Shown here: piece by piece, positions 46,667 through 57,418 of the stretch
Layout: the number at the start of each line of letters is the position of its first letter
Numbering within the stretch: position 1 is the first letter of the stretch
DNA from: Mycolicibacterium mengxianglii
GTDB taxonomy: Bacteria; Actinomycetota; Actinomycetes; Mycobacteriales; Mycobacteriaceae
DNA length: 64,000 bases
Assembly (NCBI RefSeq): GCF_015710575.1
Contig: NZ_CP065373.1
Location: forward strand, 806,001-870,000
Direction of reading: 5' to 3'
The notes under the pieces: model-generated
Databases searched by the model: none
Told to the model about the DNA's origin: nothing
The model's input: the letters and a program-made list of their open reading frames with translations, nothing else
Program-made: the position numbers and the translations under genes

Positions 46667-48154
46667 ATGACTGCCGAGTCTTCACTTGCTGGATCGACCG
46701 AGGCCTACGTAGCGCCAGGGGCCGAATACGCCGCCACCGCCAGTGAGGCGTACCAGGCGGCCCTGCGGGTCATCGAGGCGGTCGAACCGCGCGTTGCCGA
46801 CGCGACTCGTAAAGAGCTTGCCGATCAACGTGATTCGCTGAAACTGATCGCCAGTGAGAACTACGCCTCGCCCGCGGTACTGCTGACGATGGGGACTTGG
46901 TTCTCCGACAAGTACGCCGAGGGCACCGTCGGGCACCGGTTCTACGCGGCCTGCCAGAACGTCGACACCGTGGAGGCCCTGGCCGCCGAGCATGCTCGCG
47001 AGCTGTTCGGCGCCCCCTACGCCTACGTCCAGCCGCACTCCGGTATCGACGCCAACCTCGTCGCCTACTGGGCCATCCTGGCCACCCGCGTCGAAGCCCC
47101 CGGCCTGGCCGAACTCGGCGCCAAGCACGTCAACGACCTGTCCGAGGCCGACTGGGAGACGCTGCGCGGCAAGCTGGGCAACCAGCGGCTGCTGGGAATG
47201 TCGCTGGACACCGGCGGCCATCTGACACACGGTTTCCGGCCCAACATCTCGGGCAAGATGTTCCACCAGCGCCAGTACGGTACGAACCCGGAAACCGGGC
47301 TGCTCGACTACGACGTGGTGGCTGCCGCCGCCCGCGAGTTCAAGCCGCTGGTACTGGTCGCCGGTTACTCGGCCTACCCGCGCCGGATCAACTTCGCCAA
47401 GATGCGTGAGATCGCCGACGAGGTGGGCGCCACGCTGATGGTCGACATGGCGCACTTCGCCGGTCTGGTGGCGGGCAAGGTCTTCACCGGCGACGAGGAT
47501 CCCGTGCCGTTCGCCCACGTCACCACCACCACGACGCACAAGTCGCTGCGAGGTCCGCGCGGCGGCATGGTGCTGGCCACCGAGGAGTTCTCCGGCGCCG
47601 TCGACAAGGGCTGCCCGATGGTTCTGGGCGGCCCGCTGTCGCACGTGATGGCCGCCAAGGCCGTCGCGCTGGCCGAAGCCCGCCAGCCCGAATTCCGCGA
47701 GTACGCCCAACGCATCGCCGACAATGCCAAGGCGCTGGCGGACGGTTTCCTCAAGCGCGGGGCCCGCCTGGTCACCGGCGGCACCGACAACCACATCGTG
47801 CTGCTGGACGTGACGTCGTTCGGGCTGACCGGCCGCCAAGCCGAGTCGGCCCTGCTGGATTCCGGCGTCGTCACCAACCGCAACGCCATTCCCGCCGACC
47901 CCAACGGTGCCTGGTACACCAGCGGCATCCGGTTCGGCACTCCCGCGCTGACCACCCGCGGGTTCGGCGCCGACGACTTCGATCGGGTGGCCGAGTTGGT
48001 GGTGGAGGTGCTGTCGAACACCCAGCCCGCCGCCGGCCCGTCCGGACCGTCCAAAGCGAAGTACAACCTGGCCGAGGGCACTGCGGCACGGGTGCAGGCT
48101 GCGGCGTCGGAGTTGCTCGCCGCCAACCCGCTGTACCCGGGGCTGACTCTCTGA
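46667..48154 (+). CDS. glyA: Serine hydroxymethyltransferase, long insertion-containing form
   Basis: 495 residues, about 70 longer than the ~425-residue common form. PLP Lys292 ([15 protein letters not shown]), IASENY, QPHSG and [12 protein letters not shown] are all present, so it should interconvert serine and glycine with tetrahydrofolate. There is an N-terminal extension (~50 residues) and an insertion at about 139-173 ([20 protein letters not shown]) absent from E. coli-type GlyA but matching my memory of chlamydial GlyA. TACCCT at 46654-46659, seven bases before the ATG, predicts leaderless transcription. Confidence 0.93.
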   Translation: MTAESSLAGSTEAYVAPGAEYAATASEAYQAALRVIEAVEPRVADATRKELADQRDSLKLIASENYASPAVLLTMGTWFSDKYAEGTVGHRFYAACQNVDTVEALAAEHARELFGAPYAYVQPHSGIDANLVAYWAILATRVEAPGLAELGAKHVNDLSEADWETLRGKLGNQRLLGMSLDTGGHLTHGFRPNISGKMFHQRQYGTNPETGLLDYDVVAAAAREFKPLVLVAGYSAYPRRINFAKMREIADEVGATLMVDMAHFAGLVAGKVFTGDEDPVPFAHVTTTTTHKSLRGPRGGMVLATEEFSGAVDKGCPMVLGGPLSHVMAAKAVALAEARQPEFREYAQRIADNAKALADGFLKRGARLVTGGTDNHIVLLDVTSFGLTGRQAESALLDSGVVTNRNAIPADPNGAWYTSGIRFGTPALTTRGFGADDFDRVAELVVEVLSNTQPAAGPSGPSKAKYNLAEGTAARVQAAASELLAANPLYPGLTL

Positions 48155-48169
48155 TTCGGCCCTGCCGTC

Positions 48170-48185
48170 GGGGACTTCGGTCCCC
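48170..48185 (+). terminator. TTCG-loop hairpin after glyA
   Basis: GGGGAC-TTCG-GTCCCC, a 6-bp GC stem closed by a UUCG tetraloop, 15 bp after the glyA stop and followed by ATTTGG. Compact but very stable; likely the glyA terminator or 3'-end. Confidence 0.55.
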
Positions 48186-48222
48186 ATTTGGCTGACACGC
48201 TGGTACCGATTTCAAGGAAGCT

Positions 48223-48246
48223 GTTAACTCGGGTTACAGTTAACTC
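48223..48246. promoter_or_regulatory. Direct GTTAACTC repeat abutting the desA2 start
   Basis: GTTAACTC at 48223-48230 and again at 48239-48246, 16 bp apart, the second ending right before the desA2 ATG. Between them lies the -10 candidate TACAGT (48235-48240). A regulator bound to these repeats would cover the promoter of a leaderless transcript. Regulator unknown. Confidence 0.5.
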
Positions 48247-49074
48247 ATGGCTGTTACCCCCGTTGCGAATGCGCTGACGCTGGAGATCGAGCCGGTCGTT
48301 GCCGAGAACTACCGGCGGCATATCGAGACTGCCGAAGAGTGGTTCGCGCACGACTACGTGCCCTTTGACCAGGGGAAGGACTTCGCCTTCCTCGGCGGCA
48401 CCGACTGGGACCCGTCCGAGGTGACGCTGCCCCAGCCCGTCGTCGACGCGCTGGAAATTCTGCTGATCACCAAGGACAACCTCGCCGCCTACCACCGCGA
48501 GCTCGTCGAGCATTTCATCCTGGAATGGAAGTGGGGTCGCTGGATCGGGCGCTGGACCGCCGAGGAGCACCTGCACGCGATAGTGCTGCGCAACTACCTC
48601 GTCGTGACCCGCAACTTCGATCCGGCCGCCAATGAGGACGTGCGCGTCGCGCATGTCATGAAGGGCTACCGGGCCGACCAGTTCACCCAGATCGAGACCC
48701 TGGTCTTCATGGCCCTCTTCGAGCGGGCGCACGCCGTGTTCTGCCGACGTCTGGCCGAGCAGATCGACGAGCCCGTGCTCAAGTCACTGGTCGACAAGAT
48801 CGCCATCGACGAAGAACGCCACGAGCTGTTCTATACGAACCTGGTCCGCTGGTGCCTGGATTACGACAACGCCGAGGCCATCAAAGCGGTGGTCGCGCGG
48901 GCGGCCGCATTCGAGGTCATCGGTGCCGATATCGACGCCTACGCCGACAAGGTCTCCGCGGTCGCAGAGGCCGGCATCTTCGGTCCTGACCAGCTGCGCC
49001 AGGTGATCTCTGAGGAGATCGTCGCACTGGGTCTGGCCGACGAACCGCAGCTCGCGTCCTACGTCGTCCGCTGA
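48247..49074 (+). CDS. desA2: Soluble acyl-ACP desaturase-like protein DesA2
   Basis: 275 residues, the M. tuberculosis DesA2 length. Ferritin-like di-iron fold with the ligand motifs EEH (TAEEHLHAI) and DEERHELFY; both helices needed for the diiron centre are visible. DesA2 is linked to mycolic acid or fatty acid desaturation in mycobacteria, although its own catalytic activity has been debated. ATG 48247 has TACAGT six bases upstream (leaderless pattern). Confidence 0.93.
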   Translation: MAVTPVANALTLEIEPVVAENYRRHIETAEEWFAHDYVPFDQGKDFAFLGGTDWDPSEVTLPQPVVDALEILLITKDNLAAYHRELVEHFILEWKWGRWIGRWTAEEHLHAIVLRNYLVVTRNFDPAANEDVRVAHVMKGYRADQFTQIETLVFMALFERAHAVFCRRLAEQIDEPVLKSLVDKIAIDEERHELFYTNLVRWCLDYDNAEAIKAVVARAAAFEVIGADIDAYADKVSAVAEAGIFGPDQLRQVISEEIVALGLADEPQLASYVVR

Positions 49075-49157
49075 CCCCGGCGGCTTCCTGACTCGCGCCT
49101 GAACCGACGGCGCGCCTGCCCGGCGAGATTCCCGAAACGGGGGTAGCGTCGCACTCG

Positions 49158-49376
49158 ATGGCTAGCAACTTGCTCTGCTGTCCGGGCGGTACCTCCCGTA
49201 GCGACTACGGCAGGACCGGCCCCGGTCCTGGTGCCGCAGCGCCCGCCGAAACATCTCCGCGGGGCCGCTGGAGTCGAGGAGCGCCACGTGACAAGTTCTC
49301 CGGTTCGGACCTATGTGCTCGATACGTCCGTTCTGCTCTCGGATCCCTGGGCCTGCACCAGGTTCGCCGAACATGA
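49158..49376 (+). CDS. Short ORF overlapping phoH2 start (PhoAT-like, with Cys-Cys)
   Basis: 72 codons beginning [16 protein letters not shown], ending at 49376 inside phoH2 in another frame; the overlap with phoH2 is 89 bp. A TAGCGT -10 hexamer at 49144-49149 ends eight bases before the ATG, so the mRNA may start at this ATG. In mycobacteria phoH2 is preceded by a short overlapping gene, phoAT, reported as the antitoxin partner. The N-terminal Cys-Cys also recalls cysteine-responsive leader ORFs. Whether the peptide acts as antitoxin, leader or both is open. Confidence 0.5.
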   Translation: MASNLLCCPGGTSRSDYGRTGPGPGAAAPAETSPRGRWSRGAPRDKFSGSDLCARYVRSALGSLGLHQVRRT

Positions 49377-50601
49377 GGTCGTTGTTCCCCTGGTAGTGAT
49401 CAGTGAGCTGGAGGCCAAACGCCACCACCACGAGCTCGGCTGGTTCGCCCGCCAGGCACTGCGGATGTTCGACGATCTCCGACTGGAGCACGGCCGCCTC
49501 GATCAGCCCATTCCCGTTGGGACACAAGGCGGCACATTGCACGTGGAACTCAACCACAGTGACCCCAACGTGCTTCCCGCCGGCTTCCGGACAGACACCA
49601 ACGACGCCCGCATCCTCACGTGTGCGGCCAATCTGGCGGCCGAGGGCAAGCGAGTCACCTTGGTCAGCAAGGACATTCCGCTGCGCGTCAAGGCTGGCGC
49701 CGTCGGTCTGCCCGCTGACGAATACCACGCCCAGGATGTGGTGACCTCGGGGTGGACCGGGATGGCGGAGCTCGAGGTGTCCGCCGACGAGATCGGCGCC
49801 ATGTTCACCGACGGGGAGATCGACCTGGCTACAGCGCGGGATCTGCCGTGCCACACCGGAGTTCGGCTCCTCGGCGGCAGCTCGCATGCGCTGGGCCGGG
49901 TCAATCCCGACAAACGGGTGCAGCTGGTGCGCGGTGACCGCGAGGTGTTCGGGCTGCGCGGACGCTCCGCCGAGCAGCGGGTGGCGCTGGATCTGCTGCA
50001 GGACGAATCGGTGGGGATCGTCTCGCTCGGCGGCAAGGCCGGCACCGGCAAGTCGGCACTGGCGCTGTGTGCGGGCCTGGAGGCCGTGCTGGAGCGGCGC
50101 ACTCAGCGCAAGGTTGTGGTGTTCCGGCCGCTGTACGCGGTTGGCGGCCAGGAACTCGGCTACCTTCCCGGCAGCGAGAGCGACAAGATGGGGCCCTGGG
50201 CGCAGGCCGTTTTCGACACGCTGGAAGGGCTGGCCAGCCCGGCGGTGCTCGAAGAGGTGCTCTCGCGAGGAATGCTCGAGGTGCTGCCGCTGACGCACAT
50301 TCGCGGGCGCTCCCTGCATGATTCGTTCGTGATCGTCGACGAAGCGCAGTCGCTGGAGCGCAACGTCCTGCTGACGGTGTTGTCGAGGTTGGGTGCCGGG
50401 TCGCGGGTGGTGCTCACCCACGATGTCGCCCAGCGTGACAACCTGCGGGTGGGTCGGCACGACGGTGTCGCCGCGGTGATCGAGAAGCTCAAGGGTCACC
50501 CGTTGTTCGCCCACATCACACTGTTGCGCAGCGAGCGCTCGCCGATTGCGGCGCTGGTCACCGAGATGCTGGAGGAGATCAGCCCCGGCGCCCTGCCCTG
50601 A
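49288..50601 (+). CDS. phoH2: PhoH2: PIN domain - PhoH ATPase fusion (sequence-specific RNA helicase/RNase)
   Basis: 437 residues from GTG 49288 with GAGGAG upstream. N-terminal PIN RNase domain (about 1-140) with acidic residues in [19 protein letters not shown] and TDTNDARI. The C-terminal PhoH domain has Walker [10 protein letters not shown] and Walker [12 protein letters not shown]. In mycobacteria PhoH2 unwinds and cuts RNA and behaves as a toxin with PhoAT (established for M. tuberculosis and M. smegmatis). The first codons overlap the upstream short ORF. Confidence 0.93.
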   Translation: MTSSPVRTYVLDTSVLLSDPWACTRFAEHEVVVPLVVISELEAKRHHHELGWFARQALRMFDDLRLEHGRLDQPIPVGTQGGTLHVELNHSDPNVLPAGFRTDTNDARILTCAANLAAEGKRVTLVSKDIPLRVKAGAVGLPADEYHAQDVVTSGWTGMAELEVSADEIGAMFTDGEIDLATARDLPCHTGVRLLGGSSHALGRVNPDKRVQLVRGDREVFGLRGRSAEQRVALDLLQDESVGIVSLGGKAGTGKSALALCAGLEAVLERRTQRKVVVFRPLYAVGGQELGYLPGSESDKMGPWAQAVFDTLEGLASPAVLEEVLSRGMLEVLPLTHIRGRSLHDSFVIVDEAQSLERNVLLTVLSRLGAGSRVVLTHDVAQRDNLRVGRHDGVAAVIEKLKGHPLFAHITLLRSERSPIAALVTEMLEEISPGALP

Positions 50602-50608
50602 TGCACCC

Positions 50609-50675
50609 CACGTTGACACTGCGCCGACGGCACGGTCTACTCGCATTTCTTGTCCGTCAGCGCAGTGTCGACGTG
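50609..50675 (+). terminator. Long stem-loop after phoH2
   Basis: Arms 50609-50630 and 50654-50675, 22 bp with two positions that become G-U pairs in RNA, and a 23-nt loop. It starts 8 bp after the phoH2 stop and ends 18 bp before the next ATG. Probable phoH2 terminator lacking a U tract. Confidence 0.6.
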
Positions 50676-50692
50676 AGGGAGAGTCCCCGTAG

Positions 50693-51892
50693 ATGGGCAC
50701 CGAAACCGCATTCGTGCTGACCCTGCTGGTGTTGGCCTACGCAGTGGTCTCCAGCGTGGTGACCCGCTGGTATGTGGCCCCGGCGCTGATCTTCGTGGTG
50801 TCCGGGGTGCTGCTCGGGCCGTCGGGTCTGGGTGTTCTCGACATCGATTCTGACACCGGCACCTTCACCGTTGTGGCGCAGCTGGCGCTCACGGTGATCC
50901 TGTTCAACCAGGCCGCCGAACTGGACCTGCGCTCAGTGTTGCGCCGCGGCCACGACAGCTTCCGGCTGATCGTCATCGGCATCCCGCTCACGATCGGGCT
51001 CGGCGTGGTGACAGCGGTGTTGGTGCTGCCCGAGATGCCGCTGTGGGAGGCAGTCTGCCTGGCGACGATCGTCGCACCGGCGGAGGTCGTGCTGATCGAG
51101 GCGCTGCTCGAAGACCGTCGGATACCCGAACGCGTCCGTCATGCGTTGTCGGTGGAAAGCGGCTGTTACGACGGGTTCGCCCTGGCCGCCTTGTTCGCCG
51201 CTTTGGCGCTGGCCTCGGATCGTGCCGGGACCCCCGATTGGGGCTGGTTCCTGGTCCGCACCGAGGTGCTATCGCTGGGCGCCGGTGCCGTTGTCGGCGT
51301 TGTGGGGGCGCTGCTGATCTCGACGTCCTACGAGCGCGGGTGGGTCAACGACACCTGGTCGCAGCTGGCGACGTTGGCGGTGGCGCTGATCTGCTTCCAG
51401 GTGGGGGAGATGTTCCACGGCAGCGGGTTCGTCGCAGCATTCGCCGGCGGTCTGGCCGCCGCAGTGGTGGCCCAGCGAACCGGAGCCGAAGTGCCGCGGC
51501 AGGTGTCCGACGCTGCCGGCCACCTGCTGGAGTTGTTGGTATTCGCCATGTTCGGCGCCGCCGTGGTGATCACCGGGTGGCGCGACGCGGACTGGCGGGT
51601 GGTGCTGTTCGCAGTGCTGGCGGTTTTTGTGATGCGGGTGGTCTCGGTGTGGCTGGCACTTCTGCGTACGGACATGCCCGCCCGCAGCCGGCTGTTCATC
51701 GGATGGTTCGGGCCACGGGGCATCGGGACGCTGGTGCTCGGTCTGTTGGTGGTGCAGGAGGGTGCCATCGAGCAGGCCGATCTGATCACCCAGACGGTGG
51801 TGGTCACTGTGACCCTCAGCCTGCTGACGCACAGCCTGACGGCGCCGCTGGGTATTCGGCTCGTCCAGCGCGATCGACTGATGCAACATTGA
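50693..51892 (+). CDS. Cation:proton antiporter (CPA/NhaP-like)
   Basis: 399 residues, about 12 transmembrane helices. Family features: the early VVSGVLLGPSGLGVL, ATIVAPAEVVLIEALLED at the ion-binding discontinuous helices, and GWFGPRGIGTLVLGLLVV near the C-terminus, matching the FGPRG motif of NhaP-type exchangers. No C-terminal regulatory domain. Ion (Na+ or K+) not deducible. Confidence 0.87.
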   Translation: MGTETAFVLTLLVLAYAVVSSVVTRWYVAPALIFVVSGVLLGPSGLGVLDIDSDTGTFTVVAQLALTVILFNQAAELDLRSVLRRGHDSFRLIVIGIPLTIGLGVVTAVLVLPEMPLWEAVCLATIVAPAEVVLIEALLEDRRIPERVRHALSVESGCYDGFALAALFAALALASDRAGTPDWGWFLVRTEVLSLGAGAVVGVVGALLISTSYERGWVNDTWSQLATLAVALICFQVGEMFHGSGFVAAFAGGLAAAVVAQRTGAEVPRQVSDAAGHLLELLVFAMFGAAVVITGWRDADWRVVLFAVLAVFVMRVVSVWLALLRTDMPARSRLFIGWFGPRGIGTLVLGLLVVQEGAIEQADLITQTVVVTVTLSLLTHSLTAPLGIRLVQRDRLMQH

Positions 51893-51930
51893 CGTTTGCG
51901 CCGCAGATCGATGCTCTACGCTCAGCGGCT

Positions 51931-52284
51931 ATGAGATCAGCTTCGTGGGTGCTGGGTGGGGCAGTGGCGGCGATCGCGTGTGCCGGTGCGATCAGTGTGG
52001 CCCCGACAGCCGGAGCTGATCAGATCGGCTACCTGGTCAATGTGACGGTGAAGCCGGGCTACAACTTCCCCAATGCCGACGCGGCACTGGGCTACGGCTA
52101 CAGCCTGTGTGATCGGATCCGTGCGGGTGAGGCGTATCCGGCGCTGGCCGCGTCGATCCGGCAGAATTTCCGCACCGACGAGTACGGGGCGTCGTACCTG
52201 CTGAGCCAGGCCACCCAGGAACTGTGCCCGGCCCAGATCTGGGCGCTGCGCCAGTCAGCCGGCGGTTACCGACCCCAGCCCTAG
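51931..52284 (+). CDS. DUF732 family secreted protein
   Basis: 117 residues with a Sec signal peptide (MRSASWVLGGAVAAIACAGA, cleavage near AGADQ). The mature domain has ALGYGYSLCDRI and QATQELCPAQ, the two Cys and helix pattern of mycobacterial DUF732 proteins. Function unknown. TACGCT at 51917-51922 ends eight bases before ATG 51931 (leaderless pattern). Confidence 0.85.
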   Translation: MRSASWVLGGAVAAIACAGAISVAPTAGADQIGYLVNVTVKPGYNFPNADAALGYGYSLCDRIRAGEAYPALAASIRQNFRTDEYGASYLLSQATQELCPAQIWALRQSAGGYRPQP

Positions 52285-52293
52285 GCGCCGAAA

Positions 52294-52331
52294 CTGCATG
52301 CAGTGCGCGGATTCTCCCGCACTGCATGCAG
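52294..52331 (+). terminator. Hairpin after the DUF732 gene
   Basis: Perfect 14-bp arms CTGCATGCAGTGCG (52294-52307) and CGCACTGCATGCAG (52318-52331) around a 10-nt loop, 10 bp after the stop. Each arm contains the self-complementary octamer CTGCATGCAG. No T tract. It directly abuts the 47-bp tandem repeat. Confidence 0.6.
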
Positions 52332-52332
52332 C

Positions 52333-52490
52333 CTCGTTCGCGCAAGCGCTCACTCGCCGTCTTGGGTCATCGCGCCGGGCTCGTTCGCGCAGGCGCTCAC
52401 TCGCCGTCTTGGGTCATCGCGCCGGGCTCGTTCGCGCAGGCGCTCACTCGCCGTCTTGGGTCATCGCGCCGGGCTCGTTCGCGCAAGCGC

Positions 52491-52502
<12 letters not shown>
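52333..52502. repeat. 47-bp tandem repeat, 3.6 copies, extending from the 3' end of fum
   Basis: Units start at 52333, 52380, 52427 and 52474; the first three are full length and the fourth stops after 29 bp, inside the last codons of fum. Copies differ only at CGCAAGCG versus CGCAGGCG. Read on the minus strand, each unit repeats the end of fum (GACGGCGAGTGA, Asp-Gly-Glu-stop) and adds ATGACCCAA, so each spells a tiny ATG-to-TGA frame, MTQDGE. Unit length and position fit a mycobacterial VNTR/MIRU-like minisatellite, probably variable in copy number between strains. Confidence 0.92.
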
Positions 52503-53918
<1,416 letters not shown>

Positions 53919-53941
53919 GTGGTCCCCTTGTTTGTTCGGAC

Positions 53942-54988
53942 TTATGGCAATGGGTGGGCGGCGGTGAGATCCCCGGTGAAGTTCACCGCGGAATATTCGT
54001 TGAGCTTGGACAGGCGGTGGTAGGCCTCGATCATCCGCACGGTGCCGGACTTCGAGCGCATCACGATCGACTGGGTGGTGCAACCGCCGCCGTAGAAGCG
54101 GGCACCCTTGAGCAGGTCGCCGTCGGTGACGCCGGTGGCGGAGAAGAACACGTTGTCACCGGAAACCAGGTCCTCGGTCATCAGGATCTGATCCAGGTCG
54201 TAGCCACGGTCGATCGCCTTCTGACGCTCGTCGTCGTCGGTGGGGGCGAGCTGAGCCTGGATCGCGCCACCCATGCAGCGGATCGCGGCGGCGGCGATGA
54301 TGCCCTCTGGCGTGCCGCCGATCCCGGCGAGCATGTCAGTGCCGGACTCGGGACGGCAGGCGGAAATGGCGCCGGCGACGTCGCCGTCGGAGATCAGCCG
54401 GATCCGGGCGCCGGCTTCGCGGACATCGGCGACCAGTTGGGCATGCCGGGGGCGGTCGAGCACACACACCGTGATGTCGTTCACCGCCGATTTGCGCACC
54501 TTGGCCACCCGCCGGATGTTCTCGCCGATCGGTGCGGTGATGTCGATGACGTCGACGCAGTCGGGGCCCACGGCGATCTTGTTCATGTAGAACACCGCCG
54601 ACGGGTCGAACATGGCGCCTCGGTCGGCGACCGCGAGCACCGAGATGGCATTGGGCATGCCCTTGCTCATCAGGGTGGTTCCGTCCACCGGGTCGACGGC
54701 GAAGTCGCAGTCGGGCCCGTCGCCGTTGCCGACCTCCTCGCCGTTGTAGAGCATCGGCGCGTTGTCCTTCTCGCCTTCGCCGATCACCACGACGCCGCGC
54801 ATCGAGACCGAATTGACCAGCTCACGCATGGCGTCGACGGCCGCTCCGTCGCCGCCTTCCTTGTCTCCCCGGCCCACCCAACGGCCCGCGGCCATGGCGC
54901 CGGCCTCGGTGACCCGTACGAGTTCGAGTGCGAGGTTGCGGTCGGGGGCTTCGCGGCGGCGGGCGGGCTGCTCAGGCGGTGTGGTCAT
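53942..54988 (-). CDS. glpX: Fructose-1,6-bisphosphatase class II
   Basis: 348 residues from ATG 54988. Metal and substrate motifs: [30 protein letters not shown] and [14 protein letters not shown]. This is the only FBPase type known in mycobacteria and is needed for gluconeogenesis. The N-terminus is shorter than my memory of the M. tuberculosis protein (362 residues), in the variable stretch before RREAPDRNL. Operon with fum. Confidence 0.95.
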   Translation of the reverse strand: MTTPPEQPARRREAPDRNLALELVRVTEAGAMAAGRWVGRGDKEGGDGAAVDAMRELVNSVSMRGVVVIGEGEKDNAPMLYNGEEVGNGDGPDCDFAVDPVDGTTLMSKGMPNAISVLAVADRGAMFDPSAVFYMNKIAVGPDCVDVIDITAPIGENIRRVAKVRKSAVNDITVCVLDRPRHAQLVADVREAGARIRLISDGDVAGAISACRPESGTDMLAGIGGTPEGIIAAAAIRCMGGAIQAQLAPTDDDERQKAIDRGYDLDQILMTEDLVSGDNVFFSATGVTDGDLLKGARFYGGGCTTQSIVMRSKSGTVRMIEAYHRLSKLNEYSAVNFTGDLTAAHPLP

Positions 54989-55043
54989 GGTGACAGATTG
55001 TCCCAGAAGCAGAAGTTGCGCGGAGAGCTGGGATACTGGACCA

Positions 55044-55706
55044 ATGAGTACGCAACCGCCGCAGACACCGGGTGGTGTCGAGCCGGGCGTGCCGATGCCG
55101 AAAGAGGCCAAGCCACGGTTGCTCCAGGACGGGCGCGACATGTTCTGGTCGATGGCGCCTCTGGTGGTCGGTTGCATCCTGCTCGCCGGAATGCTGGGGA
55201 TGTGCTCGTTCCAGCCGAGCGGGCCCTCCCGGGGGACGATCCCCACCTACGACGTCGAGGGTGCACTCGGCTCGGATGCCGAGACGCTGGGCTTCCCGAT
55301 CCGGATGCCGGTACTGCCGCAGGGTTGGCGGGCCAACTCGGGGCGTCGTGACGGCCTGGACGGGGCCCGCACCGACCCGGTGACGGGCCAGCCGACGCGG
55401 GCGTTGATCTCCAACGTCGGCTACGTGACCCCGGACACCAGGTTCATGAGCCTGACCCAGAGCAACGCCGACGAGGACGCCCTGGTGCGCTCCATCGCAG
55501 CAGGCGCGTACCCGACCGGAACTGTCAACGTCGGTGGCCGGCAGTGGGTGGTCTATGAAGGCACCTCCGAAGACGGCCCTGGCGAACCGGTGTGGACGAC
55601 CCGGATCGGCAGCACCCAGCTCGCCATCACCGGTGGCGGGTCCACCGAGGATTTCCAGACGCTGGCCAACGCCACCCAGACCCAGCCGCCGCTACCGGCG
55701 GACTAG
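55044..55706 (+). CDS. DUF4245 membrane-anchored protein (Rv1100-like)
   Basis: 220 residues. One transmembrane helix at about 37-57 ([20 protein letters not shown]) and an exported domain with [35 protein letters not shown] and WVVYEG, typical of DUF4245. Divergent from glpX with a 55-bp promoter region containing GATACT six bases upstream of ATG 55044. Function unknown. Confidence 0.83.
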   Translation: MSTQPPQTPGGVEPGVPMPKEAKPRLLQDGRDMFWSMAPLVVGCILLAGMLGMCSFQPSGPSRGTIPTYDVEGALGSDAETLGFPIRMPVLPQGWRANSGRRDGLDGARTDPVTGQPTRALISNVGYVTPDTRFMSLTQSNADEDALVRSIAAGAYPTGTVNVGGRQWVVYEGTSEDGPGEPVWTTRIGSTQLAITGGGSTEDFQTLANATQTQPPLPAD

Positions 55707-55738
55707 GACCCGAGCCGCCACGACCGAACGGAGCTCCG

Positions 55739-56539
55739 ATGACCGCACTCGAGGCCGACCTGGTGGGGTGGAGCTGCGCGCCGTTCACCGGCGGCGGCTA
55801 CACCCATGACGTCTACCGCAAGGGTGCGGGGCCGGGAGTGGTGCTCATCCCCGAGATGCCCGGGCTGCACCCGGGTGTTCTGGCGTTGGGCAATCATCTG
55901 GTCGACAACGGTTTCACCGTGGCGGCGCCGTCGATGTTCGGGACCCCGGGTGCGTCCGCGCTGGGGCCGTCGGCGCTCCCGGCATTGGTGCGAGGGTGCA
56001 TCGCCAAGGAGTTCGCGGCGTTCGCCACCAACAAGCAGCGGCCGGTGGCGATGTTCTTGCGGGCGTTGGCACGCGATCTCAACGCCCAGACGCCGGGCAA
56101 AGGTGTCGGGGTGATCGGGCAGTGCTTCACCGGTGGGTTCGCGTTGGCCGCCGCAGTCGATGACAGCGTGCTGGCCCCGGTGATCAGCCAGCCGTCCCTG
56201 CCGCTGCCCCTGACGCCGCGGCAACGCCGCGACGCGGGTGTCTCCGAGGACGAGCTCAAGATCATCGAGAAACGGGCCGCAGACGAAGGTCTGTGCGCCC
56301 TGGGTCTGCGGTTCAGCGCGGACCGGATGTCGCCGGCAGAGCGCTTCGTCACCCTCAAGCAGCGCCTCGGTGATGCCTTCGAAGTGATCGAGATCGACTC
56401 CGGCCCCGGTAATCCTGACGGGCTGAGCCGGATGGCGCATTCGGTGTTGACCGATCAGGTGCGCGAGGTCGACGGGCACCCGGCTTTCGAGGCCCGCAAG
56501 CGCGTCGTCGAGTTCCTCACCGAGCGACTGGCGGGCTAG
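55739..56539 (+). CDS. Dienelactone hydrolase family protein
   Basis: 266 residues. Alpha/beta-hydrolase with a Cys nucleophile in GQCFTGGFAL, the hallmark of dienelactone hydrolases, and the early HPGVLALGNHLVDNGFTV region. Catalytic Asp and His would lie near SADRMSP and in the C-terminal helix region. ATG 55739. Overlaps the convergent regulator gene by 23 bp. Substrate unknown. Confidence 0.82.
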   Translation: MTALEADLVGWSCAPFTGGGYTHDVYRKGAGPGVVLIPEMPGLHPGVLALGNHLVDNGFTVAAPSMFGTPGASALGPSALPALVRGCIAKEFAAFATNKQRPVAMFLRALARDLNAQTPGKGVGVIGQCFTGGFALAAAVDDSVLAPVISQPSLPLPLTPRQRRDAGVSEDELKIIEKRAADEGLCALGLRFSADRMSPAERFVTLKQRLGDAFEVIEIDSGPGNPDGLSRMAHSVLTDQVREVDGHPAFEARKRVVEFLTERLAG

Positions 56540-57380
56540 CTGTCCGGATGGGTGACGGCAGTGTCGAGGCGATGAGCAGTGCCAGCTTGTCGGCGTTTTC
56601 GGTGCCGGCCTCGGGGTGGTAGATCACCAGATACATGCCGTCGGTACCGCTGATGGCGAGTCGCTCGCGGTGCAGCTCCAGTTCACCGACCTGCGGGTGG
56701 TCGAATCGCGTGGTGGCGCCCCGCTGCGCCCCGACATCGTGACGGGACCACATGGACCGGAAGCGTGGGCTGGCCAAGGACAGCTCGCCGACAAGCTCGA
56801 TGAAGCGCGGGTCGTCGATGTCGGTGCCCACGGAATGGCGCAAGCTGGAGATCAGGCACTCGGTGGTGCCGTCCCAGTCCGGATGCAGCGCGATCTCGCT
56901 GGGATCGAGGAACATGTCGCGTAATTGGTTGCGGCCCAAGGCAAGGCGCGGCGACAACGCCGTAGCCAAGGGGTTGGCGGCCAGGACGTCGAAGTAGCGC
57001 CCCTCGACGAATGCGGGTTGCGGCAACGTCGGTAGCAGCTTGCGGATGCCGGCCGGCACGGTCTCGGTGCGGGGTCTGCGTCGCGTCCGGCGGGGCTTGT
57101 CTGCGGCCAGGCTCACCAGGTAGGCGGTGTTCTCGTCGTCGAGTTGCAGTACCCGAGCCAGGGATTCGAGAACCTGCACCGACGGGTTACGGTCCCGACC
57201 CCGCTCCAGGCGGAGGTAGTAGTCGGCGCTGATACCGGCCAACATGGCCACCTCTTCCCGGCGCAGCCCGGGGACGCGTCGCCCTCCGAGATCCGGGATG
57301 CCGGCCTGCTCCGTTGTGACGAGCCCGCGGCGGGCGCGCAGGTATTCACCCAGATGATTCCGTTCCTCCGCCATCCCCAT
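56517..57380 (-). CDS. XRE-type regulator with MmyB-like ligand-binding domain
   Basis: 287 residues (or 285 from Met3 at 57374). N-terminal helix-turn-helix at about 10-75 (GLRREEVAMLAGISADYYLRLERG), the signature of the MmyB-like group that often controls a divergent oxidoreductase gene. The C-terminal PAS-like MmyB domain covers about 110-280 (FDVLAANPLATALSP; ELSLASPRFRSMW) and binds fatty-acid-like ligands in a structurally studied relative. It diverges from an NADP-dependent oxidoreductase, its likely target. Confidence 0.87.
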   Translation of the reverse strand: MGMAEERNHLGEYLRARRGLVTTEQAGIPDLGGRRVPGLRREEVAMLAGISADYYLRLERGRDRNPSVQVLESLARVLQLDDENTAYLVSLAADKPRRTRRRPRTETVPAGIRKLLPTLPQPAFVEGRYFDVLAANPLATALSPRLALGRNQLRDMFLDPSEIALHPDWDGTTECLISSLRHSVGTDIDDPRFIELVGELSLASPRFRSMWSRHDVGAQRGATTRFDHPQVGELELHRERLAISGTDGMYLVIYHPEAGTENADKLALLIASTLPSPIRTASPPVAR

Positions 57381-57418
57381 AACGTATCGCCCCTGCCGCG
57401 GCTCTGAGGGGGTCCTGT

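Noticed and set aside
46682..48187. Long minus-strand frames opposite glyA and desA2
   Set aside because: GC-rich shadow frames; glyA has all its active-site motifs on the plus strand.
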